Assembly: GCA_031308135.1 (NCBI GenBank)
Contig: JAHLJT010008756.1
Location: 107,784,453 to 107,848,452 of the forward strand
Direction of reading: 5' to 3'
DNA: 64,000 nt
DNA from: Acheta domesticus
Taxonomy: Eukaryota; Arthropoda; Insecta; Orthoptera; Gryllidae
The notes below the pieces were generated by a model. It had not been told where the DNA came from and searched no databases. It was given only the letters and a program-made list of their open reading frames with translations. The position numbers and the translations under genes were made by a program. Shown one piece after another: positions 46,385 to 58,414 of the stretch. How positions within the stretch are numbered: position 1 is the stretch's first letter; every line of letters starts with the position of its first letter.

Positions 46385-47210
46385 TGTATGGACAGGAAAT
46401 TTATTCTTTGATGCGGTTTCTGTGTGTTTGCATTTTGGCAGTCATAGAAGGGTTAGATTGGGCATATTTGGGATGTTTTGGAATAAGTGGGGTGGATAAA
46501 AAATTTTTGTTATTATTCGGTTCTAAACTGGAATTCTTTACAGAGTTGTGCATTGGAGATGTACCATGGGGCGTTAGGGATGGTGCGGAGGAACTAATTT
46601 TGGATTACTTGGAGGGTTTTTTGGTATTAGATTTGGCTGCACTGATCCTTACAGGGCATACGTATAATAGTAGTGGTAGTAAGATAGTTTCCTGTAACAG
46701 TAAGTCAGTATTGTATGGTAATTTAGCTGATCTATGCATTATTGGTTTTAGTAATTTAATTTTCGTTTGATATACTTTATTATCGATGTACTTTTTCCAA
46801 TCGAGTCGGGTGTCTAAGAAAATGCCTCGGTATTTTATGGGTTGTTATGAGGATGCCGTTTGTACAGGTTATAGATAAAATTGTAAGGAGATAGGGGATG
46901 TAAGTTTTTAGAAAAAATGTTTTGGTTGCTATCTTTGACGGATTGCTTTTCATTTTGTTTTTGGCTGCCCAGCTGTCGATTTGGTGTACGGTATAGCTGA
47001 ATACTGATTTTTTATAGTGTTTATGGTGGGAACCTGGACAAAATATATAGACGCGTCATCTGCAAATTCAGCGATTATTATGTTACTGTGTTTCAGTGGG
47101 TCGACTGCGTACAAGGCAATAACCACAGGCAGAAGATAAACGGGCAGCTTTGGGGAAGGTCTGCCTTGACCACTTTTGGATTACAGTGATGATTATCGAC
47201 TGTAACGGAA
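46385..47210 (-). pseudogene. Jockey-like reverse transcriptase, decayed
   Basis: Read on the minus strand across frameshifts: ADLPQSCPF (block B remnant) near 47160; IIIAEFADDASIYFV with the FADD catalytic pair near 47065; HQIDSWAAKNKMKSNPSK (block D-like) near 46960; IKYRGIFLDTRLDWKKYID (block E) near 46820; and FLRTIPNAPWYISNAQLCKEF, the APW-x3-N motif of Jockey-type C-termini, near 46600. At least three frame changes and several stops separate these pieces, so it is dead. Block order and the APW motif favour the Jockey group. A different fragment of the same group is at 61.7 kb. Confidence 0.75.
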
Positions 47211-48884
47211 AAAGTTATATTGTTGGGGAAGCATGTGCTCGTACGAGCAGATACGGTCACCGATCATTACAAATAATTTTTAAAACACGTATCGTAGAAA
47301 CTGAAAAAAAAATGAGCGTAGATTTTGGAGAAATAAAAAAAATGAGGGTGCAATTTACAGACTATTGGTTTCAAAGAATAGAAACACGATATACATAACC
47401 TCATCAAGTTACGAAGAATTAATTTGAAAAGTCAAGAGAGTGAAAGTAGAGAACATGCGACATTATACAGTCGATTGAAATGCTACGATATTTTTGCATA
47501 TTAGTGACGAAGAAGACTTATTGTACCTGTATGTAGGAAGTCTTTTCCCAGACTCTTTTCCATTCCTTTTGATCTCAATAAAAGTATGTGCAATTCCACC
47601 ATGGTGATAACAGTAAAGGTGCGGTGTAAAATCCTAAAATTTCATGTAAGTTAGAAAAATGTAAAATTTTTGTGTTAATAAATTGTGTTAACATAACTCG
47701 CAGTGTATTCAGTAATTTAAATAACATAGAAGGTGAACCGGAATCAGCGTGTGAGAAATCAAGAAGTCCTGCAAACTGAACACCAATTTATCTTGTTCTC
47801 CAATGTAGTTGCCCACTTTCGGAAACCGTATACTCAAATCAAGTCTCTGCATCAGGGAAATTACATCGCCCGAAAGAATCAGCAAAGGGCAGCGCGTGGG
47901 TGTAGTCGTTGTCCGCGAGATCGGCGCCAAAGGCGGCGGGAACGTCGGGAGTGGGGTGTGGAGACGCAGGGAGTGTCGCGAAGGTGGCGCCGCAGCCGGC
48001 CGCCTGCCCAATTAGCCTGCGTGGGGGCCGGGCTCGGATCGCGCGACGCCGAGGACAGAGAGCTGATTGCAAAAATTTACATTTAGAATGGCGAATTTAT
48101 GGGCTGAGTCCTTAAGAGCCAACTTGAGAAGAAATAAAACAAGCGAGGCGTTTTATAGGCGCCGCCGCCCTAGAGGTCTTTTCCGTTCCCTGCACACGCC
48201 TCCTCCACCTCCACTTCCACTTGGCCACTCCCCTGGGAGCTCGGTGGGGGATCTCGAGCTCTTTTCTCCGTTTCCGCACCGCGCGACGACGTTCTGTCCT
48301 GAGAACTCCGCTGTTGCCCTCGTTTTCTTCAGGGCTTCCTCTGTACCGCACTCGATTTCCTATCGCCGTTAATTGAGTCACATTTTGTCACAAATTGGTC
48401 ACTTCAGCTGATCACAGTCAACTCTGCACATAGTGGATATCGAATTTTAGAGAATGAAGGTCACGATTCACATATATTACAAATAAACATTAGATTATAT
48501 AGAAAAAATATTTCGCCTCATGAATGCCAATTGCACTTACACTTTGATTTGCAACAAGGGGCTCGTGAGTTTTTTTCGTAGTATTTTATTGCGAATTATA
48601 GTGAACTGTGGGGACATACCGCTAAGAAAATTGTTTTGGCACATCTATGGCAATTATGTCAGACGTAAAGATATCTTACCAAATACGTGGATGACGTGTA
48701 AAAACTTAGCGTTACAACAGCCCATACTTTCTTGCATTTTTTATAACTTGCAATTTTTAAAAAATCAGAGAATTCAAAGAAATGAGACATGCGCCGCTTC
48801 CACAAGCTCCCTTTTCTCTATTCATGCAAAATTAAAGAAAAGATATTTGCATAAAAAGTGACTAGCATTACATATTTTACACTT
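47211..48884. other. intervening DNA with CpG-rich patches
   Basis: 47885-48060 and 48150-48310 are CpG-rich (CGAGATCGGCGCCAAAGGCGGCGGG; CGCCGCCGCC) and may be one island. 47.2-47.9 and 48.4-48.88 kb are AT-rich. No exon, RNA gene or repeat was recognised. Confidence 0.4.
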
Positions 48885-49800
48885 TCTCGCTACCGCGGTG
48901 GAGAGAAAGTTACATAATGCTGCGCGAAAAAATGGCGAATTTTCGACAAAGAAACACTATTTACAGGGACCTACGAAACCCAACGAAGTGGGTAAATCTA
49001 AATGGTAAATTTAGAAAAAAAACTCTAACACGTGATGTAGCCGGAATCCATGTTTTGTGGGTCCTTGATACCGAAAAGTCGATTGATGGCGAAACGTCTG
49101 TCTGTCCGTCTGTAAATATGCTAACAGCTAAACCGTTTCGACGATTTTCTCCAAAAATGACATTCCTCAATCTATTTGGTTGATGTTGCTTGAATTTGAA
49201 ATCAATATTTTAATTCCAGGTGGTACTTTTTTCATGAAACGTCTGGGAAATTTTCAAAATTCTCAAAAAAAGTCTAAATAGTTTTTTATTAAATTTTGTT
49301 GTTGGATAGTGCGAATGACGATTAAGAGAATGGATCAGGTCTCATGTTGGTTGAAAACCCTAATGTTTCTAAAATTGCAAATTTCAATTTTTTTTCATCG
49401 TCTTCCTACAAAGAAAATATTAAAGTTAGAGATTTTTTCCTTCAACAAAATCTGTTCCTTAAAGATAGGTTTTGAAATACGGTCATGTACAACTTTTCGA
49501 AAATTTGAGTATGTTTTGGGAAATTTTGCGTGAAATATGGGCAATTTTTTAATATAAACAATTTTTTTTCAAATCTATTGTTTTTGATGAAATTTTGTTG
49601 TCGGACAGTCTTAAAGACATTTAAGAGAATAGTGCAGGCCATATGTTGTTTGAAAAACCCTTATTTATTGAACATTGAAAAAATTCAAAATTTTTTCGGC
49701 GTCTTCCTACAGCTACAATTATGAAGATAATTTTTTTCTTAATGAAACGTGTTCATCAAAAACAGATCTTCAAATAAGATCCTGATACATTATTAAAATG
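48885..49800 (+). mobile_element. family R, second subfamily (copy F, left part)
   Basis: The left end TTTTACACTTTCTCGCTACC pairs with GGTGGAGAGAAAGTTACATA, and the next words (AATGCTGCGCGAAAAAATGG, TGATGTAGCCGGAATC, TTGATACCGAAAAGTCGATTG, GTCTGTCTGTCCGTCTGT) parallel copy B. The interior has GTCTTCCTACA.A.A and TTTTGTTG.TGGA.AGT blocks repeated about every 270-290 bases (near 49295 and 49588). No right end is visible before the gap. Confidence 0.65.
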
Positions 49801-50052
49801 AGTATTTTTGTGTAATTCTCTACATAGTAAGTCGCCCGTTTGGAAATTATTGTGCTTCATGAATATAAATTCTGAGGTGTTTGGAAGCTATTTCTATTCT
49901 TATAAAAGAAAGTAGATTGAAGGAAGGTTATATATTTAACTTAGAACTAACAAATTACTCCTTTATTTCAAGAAATTTTTATCGCTGATTACAGTATGTT
50001 TCAATTCTGACAGTTAGAAATTACTATTCCTGTCTATGAAAATACACTATAA

Positions 50053-51052
50053 NNNNNNNNNNNNNNNNNNNNNNNNNNNNNNNNNNNNNNNNNNNNNNNN
50101 NNNNNNNNNNNNNNNNNNNNNNNNNNNNNNNNNNNNNNNNNNNNNNNNNNNNNNNNNNNNNNNNNNNNNNNNNNNNNNNNNNNNNNNNNNNNNNNNNNNN
50201 NNNNNNNNNNNNNNNNNNNNNNNNNNNNNNNNNNNNNNNNNNNNNNNNNNNNNNNNNNNNNNNNNNNNNNNNNNNNNNNNNNNNNNNNNNNNNNNNNNNN
50301 NNNNNNNNNNNNNNNNNNNNNNNNNNNNNNNNNNNNNNNNNNNNNNNNNNNNNNNNNNNNNNNNNNNNNNNNNNNNNNNNNNNNNNNNNNNNNNNNNNNN
50401 NNNNNNNNNNNNNNNNNNNNNNNNNNNNNNNNNNNNNNNNNNNNNNNNNNNNNNNNNNNNNNNNNNNNNNNNNNNNNNNNNNNNNNNNNNNNNNNNNNNN
50501 NNNNNNNNNNNNNNNNNNNNNNNNNNNNNNNNNNNNNNNNNNNNNNNNNNNNNNNNNNNNNNNNNNNNNNNNNNNNNNNNNNNNNNNNNNNNNNNNNNNN
50601 NNNNNNNNNNNNNNNNNNNNNNNNNNNNNNNNNNNNNNNNNNNNNNNNNNNNNNNNNNNNNNNNNNNNNNNNNNNNNNNNNNNNNNNNNNNNNNNNNNNN
50701 NNNNNNNNNNNNNNNNNNNNNNNNNNNNNNNNNNNNNNNNNNNNNNNNNNNNNNNNNNNNNNNNNNNNNNNNNNNNNNNNNNNNNNNNNNNNNNNNNNNN
50801 NNNNNNNNNNNNNNNNNNNNNNNNNNNNNNNNNNNNNNNNNNNNNNNNNNNNNNNNNNNNNNNNNNNNNNNNNNNNNNNNNNNNNNNNNNNNNNNNNNNN
50901 NNNNNNNNNNNNNNNNNNNNNNNNNNNNNNNNNNNNNNNNNNNNNNNNNNNNNNNNNNNNNNNNNNNNNNNNNNNNNNNNNNNNNNNNNNNNNNNNNNNN
51001 NNNNNNNNNNNNNNNNNNNNNNNNNNNNNNNNNNNNNNNNNNNNNNNNNNNN
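50053..51052. other. assembly gap (1000 N)
   Basis: Exactly 1000 N, a placeholder. It sits between two family R pieces in opposite orientation, a likely reason for assembly failure. Confidence 1.
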
Positions 51053-51480
51053 TAGACTATCGAAAATGTTTGGGCAAGAGAACTAATCAATTTCGAAATA
51101 CAATCAAAGGTCTGCTGCTCTCTTAAAACAAAATCAAACTCCCACACTTACTATTTAAAATTTGCTTTTGAAAATGTCCAAGCGGCTTAATGTAGACCCC
51201 CAAAATGAAAACATCGGCTTTAAATTCAAGTAGCAGCGACATCTGTCAGGTAGATTGGGGAATATGAATTTTGGAGAAAATCGGCTTAACGGTATAGCCG
51301 AAAGACTCGTTCATAAACAGACGGACAGACGTTATTCCAGACAATTTTTCGATATTAAAGACTCACAAAACATTTATTCTGGCTCCATCACGTGTTAGGG
51401 GATTTGTTAAAATTTAGCAACAAGAATCATCAACGTTTTCGTTACGAGAACCTGGAAATAAGAATTTTAATTACTTATTT
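51053..51480 (-). mobile_element. family R, second subfamily (copy G, left part)
   Basis: In reverse: AACAAATCCCCTAACACGTG, ATGGAGCCAGAATAAATG, ACGTCTGTCCGTCTGT, TTAAGCCGATTTTCTCCAAA and GGACATTTTCAAAAGC follow the order of copies B and F. The terminal hairpin is not recognisable and the right part would lie in the gap. Confidence 0.6.
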
Positions 51481-54109
51481 TTTGCTTATGCAATAGAGAG
51501 AAAATTATAATTAATAATATTGAGAGGTTCGGTAAAAAATGAAATAACTGTGCAGGAAAGAAAGAAATATGCGACGATTGATGTTAAGGAATGCAAAGAT
51601 CCAATTTTGATGACTTGGTTTTAGATTATTAGGTTCAAGTGTTATTGGAATCGTGGCAAAATTTTAGATTTCATATATAGGTTTTGAGTTCGGGAAAAAT
51701 GCCTTTAATATTCTAATCGTATATTAAACAACTAAATAGATCATATTGGCGATTTTTAAAAATGATGCACTTGTCTTCATACAATTTTCATTCAAACAAT
51801 TTTTGATACCAAATAAAATGTACAAGACCCACATTACCACCTTACCATCACTTTACTACAATGTATATTATAGTCAACAATACTGCGTGATTCAAAAAGA
51901 GGTCAATATGTCCTTGAATTATTTAAGAAAACAAAAATACTAGACATATTACAAACTTAAATCCATTATTCATTCATTAAAATATCAGTTTAAATCATAT
52001 TCAAATACAATATTAACTTAAAAACCTATATGCATTAGGATTTTGTCATTCTTTTTAATCTTTAGTATCGAATTATTAATTTTCATTAATAATGAATGAG
52101 TTGGAATATACGATTCAAAAACTATTAATATTTACTAAGTACAAATGAAAACAAACAAATGAGAACAATTATAGCAACCTCATTTTGAGTTTCATAATTC
52201 TGTGCTATCGGAGCTCTGCAAAATCTGGGCGCTCACATAATTGGAGCAGCTGTAAATGTTGAAGCAGCTTTGAAAGGTCAAAGAGTGAACAGTAGTGTAA
52301 GACAAGTTTAGCCCCGAGAAGGAAAATTTAAAGATGAATGAAGTGGATAAGATGCCAGGATAATTATTTATTTTGATTAAATAATGAAACTCAATGACTT
52401 GTGATGTGTTCAGTACAAAATAAATAGTACCTATATTTTATGAAGAATTATTTCTCTTTTTTGAATTCGGCATTTTTCTCACTTCGTAAAGATCAGTTCA
52501 ATTCCACAAAAGAAAGTATTAATGACTTTGTGACCACAATCGTCATGCACAAATGAGGGCTGCCGAATTTGAGACACCTTAGTGACTAGGACTTCAAACA
52601 ATATTACATTAAATCCAAATATTATACAGTACATTGTATATTATATAATCAATTAAAATTCCTCCTGTAAAAATTCCTTCTTCGTGAAAATGAAGTTTGT
52701 TTGTACAAACACTACATTGTGGTCTACCTTTACAGAAAGTGACAAACAAAATATTTGCTTCTCCAATGACAACACAAAGAGAGAATCGCATAAAGAATCA
52801 GGAGAAGGCAGATTGGCAAATAAAAACAAACAAAACATTTATTTTTTTCTTTTATACTTCTGCTTTATTTGCAGGTAGTTCTATGAGAACTTCCAGTGAA
52901 TTTTTATACTACATTATAAACAAATATCAAAACAATTGATTTACAATTATAACAGTGACGTTACTCTGTGGCAACTCAACTGAAACTACATTTGAAATCT
53001 AGTCGTCTTTGCTATTGTCGCGTTAAGCGCGAGGAAGTATAAAATGGAGTATGTACAAATATCGAGAATAGAATGGATGAGATACGAAACAAAGTATACC
53101 AAAATGACAGGAACCACGACTTCATGAAAAATACGTGTATAAAAGGTAAGCTTCCCATTTGACTGTTCAATATTACGTAGTAAGGCTCCTAGCATAACGA
53201 AATCTTAAGAGTTTAAAACATTGTATGCATTGTGAAGGTTCATTATAAAAATTGTCCAAAGCGATTATTAGTATAGAAAAATGCAGTACAACACAAATCA
53301 GCAACATTATTTAATTTTGTGCGGTAACAGCATTGTTGATATTGTATAATTAATTGTACGTCTGTTTCACTGTCAAACGGAACCTAGACAACAAACAAAA
53401 GGCCATTTCGACTCACAATCCCTTTTGCTTACTCTTTTTAGTATATTGTTTCTTCAACTTTAAAAAAATCTTTGTTATGCAAAAAAGGGAACTTAGAAAC
53501 ATTACTAATTATCTCAGCTTTCATCGCAATTTGCAGTGATTCAAAAACCTCTAAATTCAAACAATCAAACAACTGACTGTCATCCAAAACACTTGGACTC
53601 ATTTGTTTGTAATCTTTAGAAACGTCACGTGAATACAAACATGCAGATGCAAAATTCCTAAATTTACGTAAGACAAAGGAAACTCAATGGAATATATTAT
53701 CGAGAATAATTATCGCAAAGTCACATCCCCTATCTGAGTTGTAAGCAAATATATTAAAAATACATTAATATTTTTTCTAAAAGCACTAGTAGAAGTTAAA
53801 TATTGGGAACTGCTTTTAAAACATTCTCTGTATCAGGCACAAATGAAGCCATTGAACTACATGGTATAAAAGTGAAAATCAACAAATCGACCCTTTGGAA
53901 AGACATGGTTCCAACCAACATTTCAGTCATTTAGAGTTAAATTATGTCAATGTTTCATCTCTCCACTTCTTCAGTCATCACTTCACCTACAGCTATGGCT
54001 TTTACAATAACTATTTGTGTACCGTTTGCAGAACGCATTTGCTCTATTTGTTGCAGAAGTCAAATAGCACCTTATCCCATTACCAGCTCAATTTGTTAGA
54101 TTTTGTCAG
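51481..54109. other. 2.6-kb stretch without recognisable genes
   Basis: Strongly AT-rich with stop codons in all frames. No repeat family of this window and no coding exon was recognised. Confidence 0.5.
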
Positions 54110-54388
54110 TTAAGGCCTTGACATTCCGGAGGGCGGAAATGCAAGGAATGAACGTAGGGAATGGGGGCGGCGTGGTGGGGAGCCGCCATAGTATCGGCGG
54201 CGGTCGCGGCGCGGCGCGGCGCGGCGCGCGGCTGCGGGCGACGCACTTCGGAAGCCTGCGGCCGCGGGCGCCGCAGCGCGGCATCGGCCCTTCCCTGCAG
54301 GGTGTCCGCGCCGCAGCAGAGTCGGAGGCTGAAGCGCTGACAGGGGTTCCAGTTGCAGGAAGCGGAAAGTCAGCGGTGGGGGGTGTAA
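54110..54388. promoter_or_regulatory. left half of a split CpG island
   Basis: CpG-dense block with a (GGCGC)n-like run at 54208-54231. It stops exactly at the TAA (54386-54388) that is duplicated at 59350-59352; the GC-rich sequence resumes there. Promoter function is suggested only by composition. Confidence 0.4.
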
Positions 54389-54768
54389 AGGCCGTTCTAA
54401 AATAGCTTGCGAACGGGAACGGCAACGCGAAGGGGAGGACGGGAACGGGAACGCGAGGTACGTGCGCTTCACAATAAAAGCCAACGGGAAGAGGAATAGC
54501 GCTATGAATCGGCAGCGGCAAAAACGAGAACTTCAGGAAACAGTTGCCGAAACCAAAGCACTTCTAGGTGCACTACTCTGTTCACACATTGCTATGAAAT
54601 CTGTCAGTATTTTGCGTGTGCTAGTATGAATAATGAATACTTCAACGAAATTATATTAATCCTGCAGTGGTAACGTGGGGTGTCTCCAGACCCCCCCACT
54701 CTTTTCATGATATATGCTAAATTATTAAAAATAAATTATTATAATATTCTTCTATTATTAACAATTTT

Positions 54769-57547
54769 TTGAGTGTAATTAAACAATTTATCAAGAATTT
54801 AGTTGCTAAACTAGAACACTTTCAGGTGAGGAAGGGGTTCCTTAGGTTGTTGCAGGTGAACTGTCGTAGTATAATCAATAAAGAAATAGAGTTTTGGAAT
54901 CTAGTTGATGCCTGCGATCCCGACATAGTGATAGGGACTGAGTCGTGGCTAACTGAGGAAATCGGGTCCTCTGAAATTTTTCATTCCCATTACAAGATCC
55001 CTAGGAGGGATAGAAATAGTGGAGGGGGCGGAGTCTTTATTTGCGTCAAAGAGGATATAAATATTAGATTAGAGTGGGTCAGTAGAGAGTTTGAAATGAT
55101 GGGAATAGAAATTATTACGTCAGGAACTGTTTTGGAAATTATTGCATGCTATAGGCCTCCGAGCGATGGATATGACATTTTAGATAACATCATTCAGAGA
55201 ACGGGAAACGAAAATGGCCGTCCTATTGGAGGCGACTTAAATATTTAAGGCGACTTAAATATTCCCATCGTAAACTGGGAGGGAGTCGTGAGCGAAGGGA
55301 AAGTCCAAAGTCTAGTTAACGTACTGGTTTGGGACCGGGGTTTTATCCAGGTAGTTCGGACCGGGACGCGACAGGATGCGATTTTGGATGTCTACCTAAT
55401 TAGGCCGAAAGAACTTTTCATATCTTGTGAAGTTGTTGAGGGCATTAGTGACCACAAAGCGGTTCTTCTTGACTTAAACGGAAATATTTCAAGGAAAGGC
55501 ATTACAATAGGAACGAAAGTACGGCAATACAAGAAAGCAAATGTAAGCGGGCTTCAAGGTTTCTTTAGGGAACAAAATGACCGCTTTCTAAGAACAGAGG
55601 GCGGTATGGAAGAAATATGGGGCGTGTTCAAAGATATTATATACGACGCTTTGGAAAAGTTTGTTCTGTGCAAAATTCTAAAAAATAATCCGGATCCAGA
55701 ATACTACAATGCAAAAATTAGGAGAATGAAGAGGATAACGAGAAAGGCATTTAAGAACAGAAAGCGCAGTAGCGAGCATATGAATATTTTTCGAAATCAT
55801 TCAAAAGAATTGGAGCGCGAAAAGAAAATTGCTCAGGAGGCATATTTTAAGAATATTCTAGATGGGAAGGGAAATAACTGGACAGGTTTTTATAAATATG
55901 TTCGTAGAAGGAAAGGAAATAAAGAGAATATCCCAGTTATTCTCCGAAAATGGAAACACGCTAATTACTGACAATTGGGCAAAAGCGGATGCATTTAATA
56001 AGTATTTTAGTTCGGTTTTCAAAAATAGTACGGACCATCCATTTATTCACGGGCCTTCGGTTGCGAATCAGTTTAATATTGAAGTAAACGTTCTATAAAA
56101 TAAAGTAAAGTCTATGAAAAACAGTAAGTCAAGGGCTCCAGACGACATTTCTACGGATTTAATTAAACTAGCAGGAAAGGCAATATTACCGTACCTAATT
56201 AGAATTTATCACGTGTCGTTGAATAATTCAAAAGTCCTTGAAGATTGGAAATTAGCCTTTATCGTACCAATTTTTAAAATTGGTGACAAAACTAAATTAT
56301 GCAATTATAGGGCGGTAAGTCTTACGTCAGTGGTGTGCAAGCGTATGGAGCATCTAGTTGGGAGTTACATTAAGAAAGAATGGGAAATTAAAAAATGGCT
56401 CCACAATGGACAACACGGGTTCAGGAGTGGTTATTCATGCGAAAGTCAGGTAGTCACGCTATTTCAGGATCTAGCAGATGAAATTGACGCGGGCGAGAGA
56501 GTAGACGCAGTAGTTATAGATTTTGCCAAAGCATTTGATGTCGTTCCTCATGATCGGCTTGTACAGAAATTAATGAATTCAGGCATAGATTCCAGGGTGG
56601 TGGCGTGGATTAGGGAGTTTCTGCGAGATAGAAAACAGAAAGTCCGAATTGGGCAAGAGTTATCTTCCGGGGCAAACGTTACGTCAGGAATACCGCAGGG
56701 GAGTGTCATTGGACCCCTTCTATTTCTAGCTTTCGTCAATGATCTGCCGGCGCAATTAACCTCAAATGTTCGGTTATTTGCAGACGGTTGCATAATATAT
56801 CGTAGTATTTATTCGAAAAGAGATGAAGAAATACTGCAACGGGATCTTGATGCGTTATATTACTGGGCGGAAAGTAATGGAATGTCCATAAATAGCTCTA
56901 AAAGTAAATCCATCACTTTTGGCAGGGGTCATAATTACTGTGAAACACATTACCGTTTAAATAATGACATTATTCCGAGAGTTTCCTCGTGCAAGTACCT
57001 AGGAATTCATTTCAATAGTAAATTAAGTTGAAAAAAACACGTAGATTTTGTTGTAGGGAAAGCCTGGTGATCTCTTCACTTTGTAATGCGCATCCTAAAA
57101 AAGAGTACGGCAAACGCGAGGGAAATTGCTTATTTATCTCTTGTTCGTCCAATAATGGAATATGGAACAATTTGTTGGGATCCGCACAAGATTATGCAGT
57201 GTAAACACTTGGAAAGGATTCAGCATCGGGCAGCTAAATTTACTTTCAGGGACAAGAAAACGGCAGGGTGGGATTCACTCAAAAACAGGCGATCAGTAGC
57301 AAGACTCTGTGCCTTGTATAAAGCTTATAATGGTCATCCAGCTTGGAAAGAAATTAATCGGCGGCTATGTATTCCTACATACATCAGTAGAGTGGATCAC
57401 AGGCACAAAATAAATTTAAGACAGCAGAGAACGGATGTCGGGAAATTTTCTTTTACAAATCGAACGATTACGGAATGGAATAGATTGCCTGCAAAAACCT
57501 TTGAACCCTTTCCTCAAAGTGTTCAACAGTTTAGGAAATTAATTTAG
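54769..57547 (+). pseudogene. CR1-like ORF2 (endonuclease + reverse transcriptase), inactivated
   Basis: An almost full-length pol-type frame. The AP endonuclease comes first: QVNCRSIINKEIEFWNLV, IGTESWL, then RDRNSGGGGVFICV and GGDLNIPIVNWEG. A linker follows, then RT with the block order of the copy at 42.7-44.1 kb. Lesions seen: an 18-bp in-frame tandem duplication of GGCGACTTAAATATTTAA that adds a TAA (55246-55248); a frameshift near 55.93-55.95 kb; TAA 56096-56098; TGA 57029-57031 (Trp in copy 1); TGA 57068-57070 (Arg in copy 1); and FADD changed to FADG at 56786-56788, removing a catalytic Asp. The start is uncertain: no ATG precedes the endonuclease and no ORF1 is seen. Confidence 0.85.
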
Positions 57548-57843
57548 GGTATTATTAAGTAAATGAGGGAGAATAGTGGGTTATATAGCGATGCATAAGT
57601 GTTCTATTGTGAAGTGAGGTGTAGTGCAGTGTATAGCAGAGAAATAAAGAAGGAAATGTTTTCAGGTCTTAGTGAAGTGCAGTGTGATACTAGTGCAGTG
57701 TGTGTGTGTGTGTGTTTTCTCTCTTAATATAATTTAATGTTTTATGAATCAGTCAGTTTTTATATTATTATCATTATTTTACCATTATTATTACTACAAT
57801 TAGTATATAATTTGCTAGTTATATTACCTTATTCTTATTATTA

Positions 57844-57884
<41 letters not shown>

Positions 57885-58002
57885 GGTATTAGTGTTCTAC
57901 GTTACTGAGAGGCTGTGTATATTTATATTTTTGTAATTAGCTGCCACCGGGTTATGCCCAATTGCAGTTTAAATAAATCTAATATAATATAATCTAAACA
58001 AC
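54770..58002 (+). mobile_element. CR1-like retrotransposon, copy 2, inside piggyBac-like element
   Basis: Comprises the ORF2 pseudogene and a 3' UTR (57548-58002) with (GT)n at 57702-57715, (ATT)n at 57837-57885 and the end GCCACCGGGTTATGCCCAAT, AATCTAATATAATATAATCTA. The UTR is collinear with the UTR of copy 1 but the microsatellite lengths differ. The 5' junction with the piggyBac-like element is not exact because both sides are AT-rich. Confidence 0.85.
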
Positions 58003-58414
58003 TCTGAGAATTCATCAGAAAAGCATCCAATATTTGGAGTTAATTTTTCTACCGATCTGTGCGTGTTGTCACATCCAAGCCCATGTTTGGTAGCAAATAT
58101 TGAAATCTTTCAAATTCAAAGTACAATGGAAAATTTCATTACCCGTATTATCCACATTCCACAATCTAGCAAGATTTTGCTGCCCTGATTTCAGACATAG
58201 CCAAAAAACGTAGCACAATTACTGCCTTCATTTCCCCTTTGTCAGTCTTATATGTGGTGCGATCATTTTCATTCCTCTCGAAATCCATTTCATTTTTGAT
58301 GTTGGTAGATTCTGTAATTCTCTCAGTCATATCCAAATTAATAAAGAAAGAAAACATTATCCTGGTCGTTTGGGATTGCGAGCAGACTGTTTTTTCCAGG
58401 GCGGTGAGTAACAA
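58003..58414 (-). pseudogene. piggyBac-like transposase fragment, decayed
   Basis: On the minus strand 58414-58166 encodes ...TYKTDKGEMKAVIVLRFLAM SEIRAAKSC, matching the (D/E)-ELKA-x-GL-x-LAG helix that opens the piggyBac transposase domain. After stops, FERFQYLLPNMGLDVTTRTD R.KN.LQILDAF (around 58100-58020) matches the RF..LL..LRFDD..TR....DKL.PIRE..D.F segment that follows it. The order, spacing and position inside TTAA-flanked ends support the call. The catalytic Asp-bearing core and C-terminal Cys-rich finger are missing, lost where the CR1 element now lies. Similarity is judged by eye. Confidence 0.55.
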
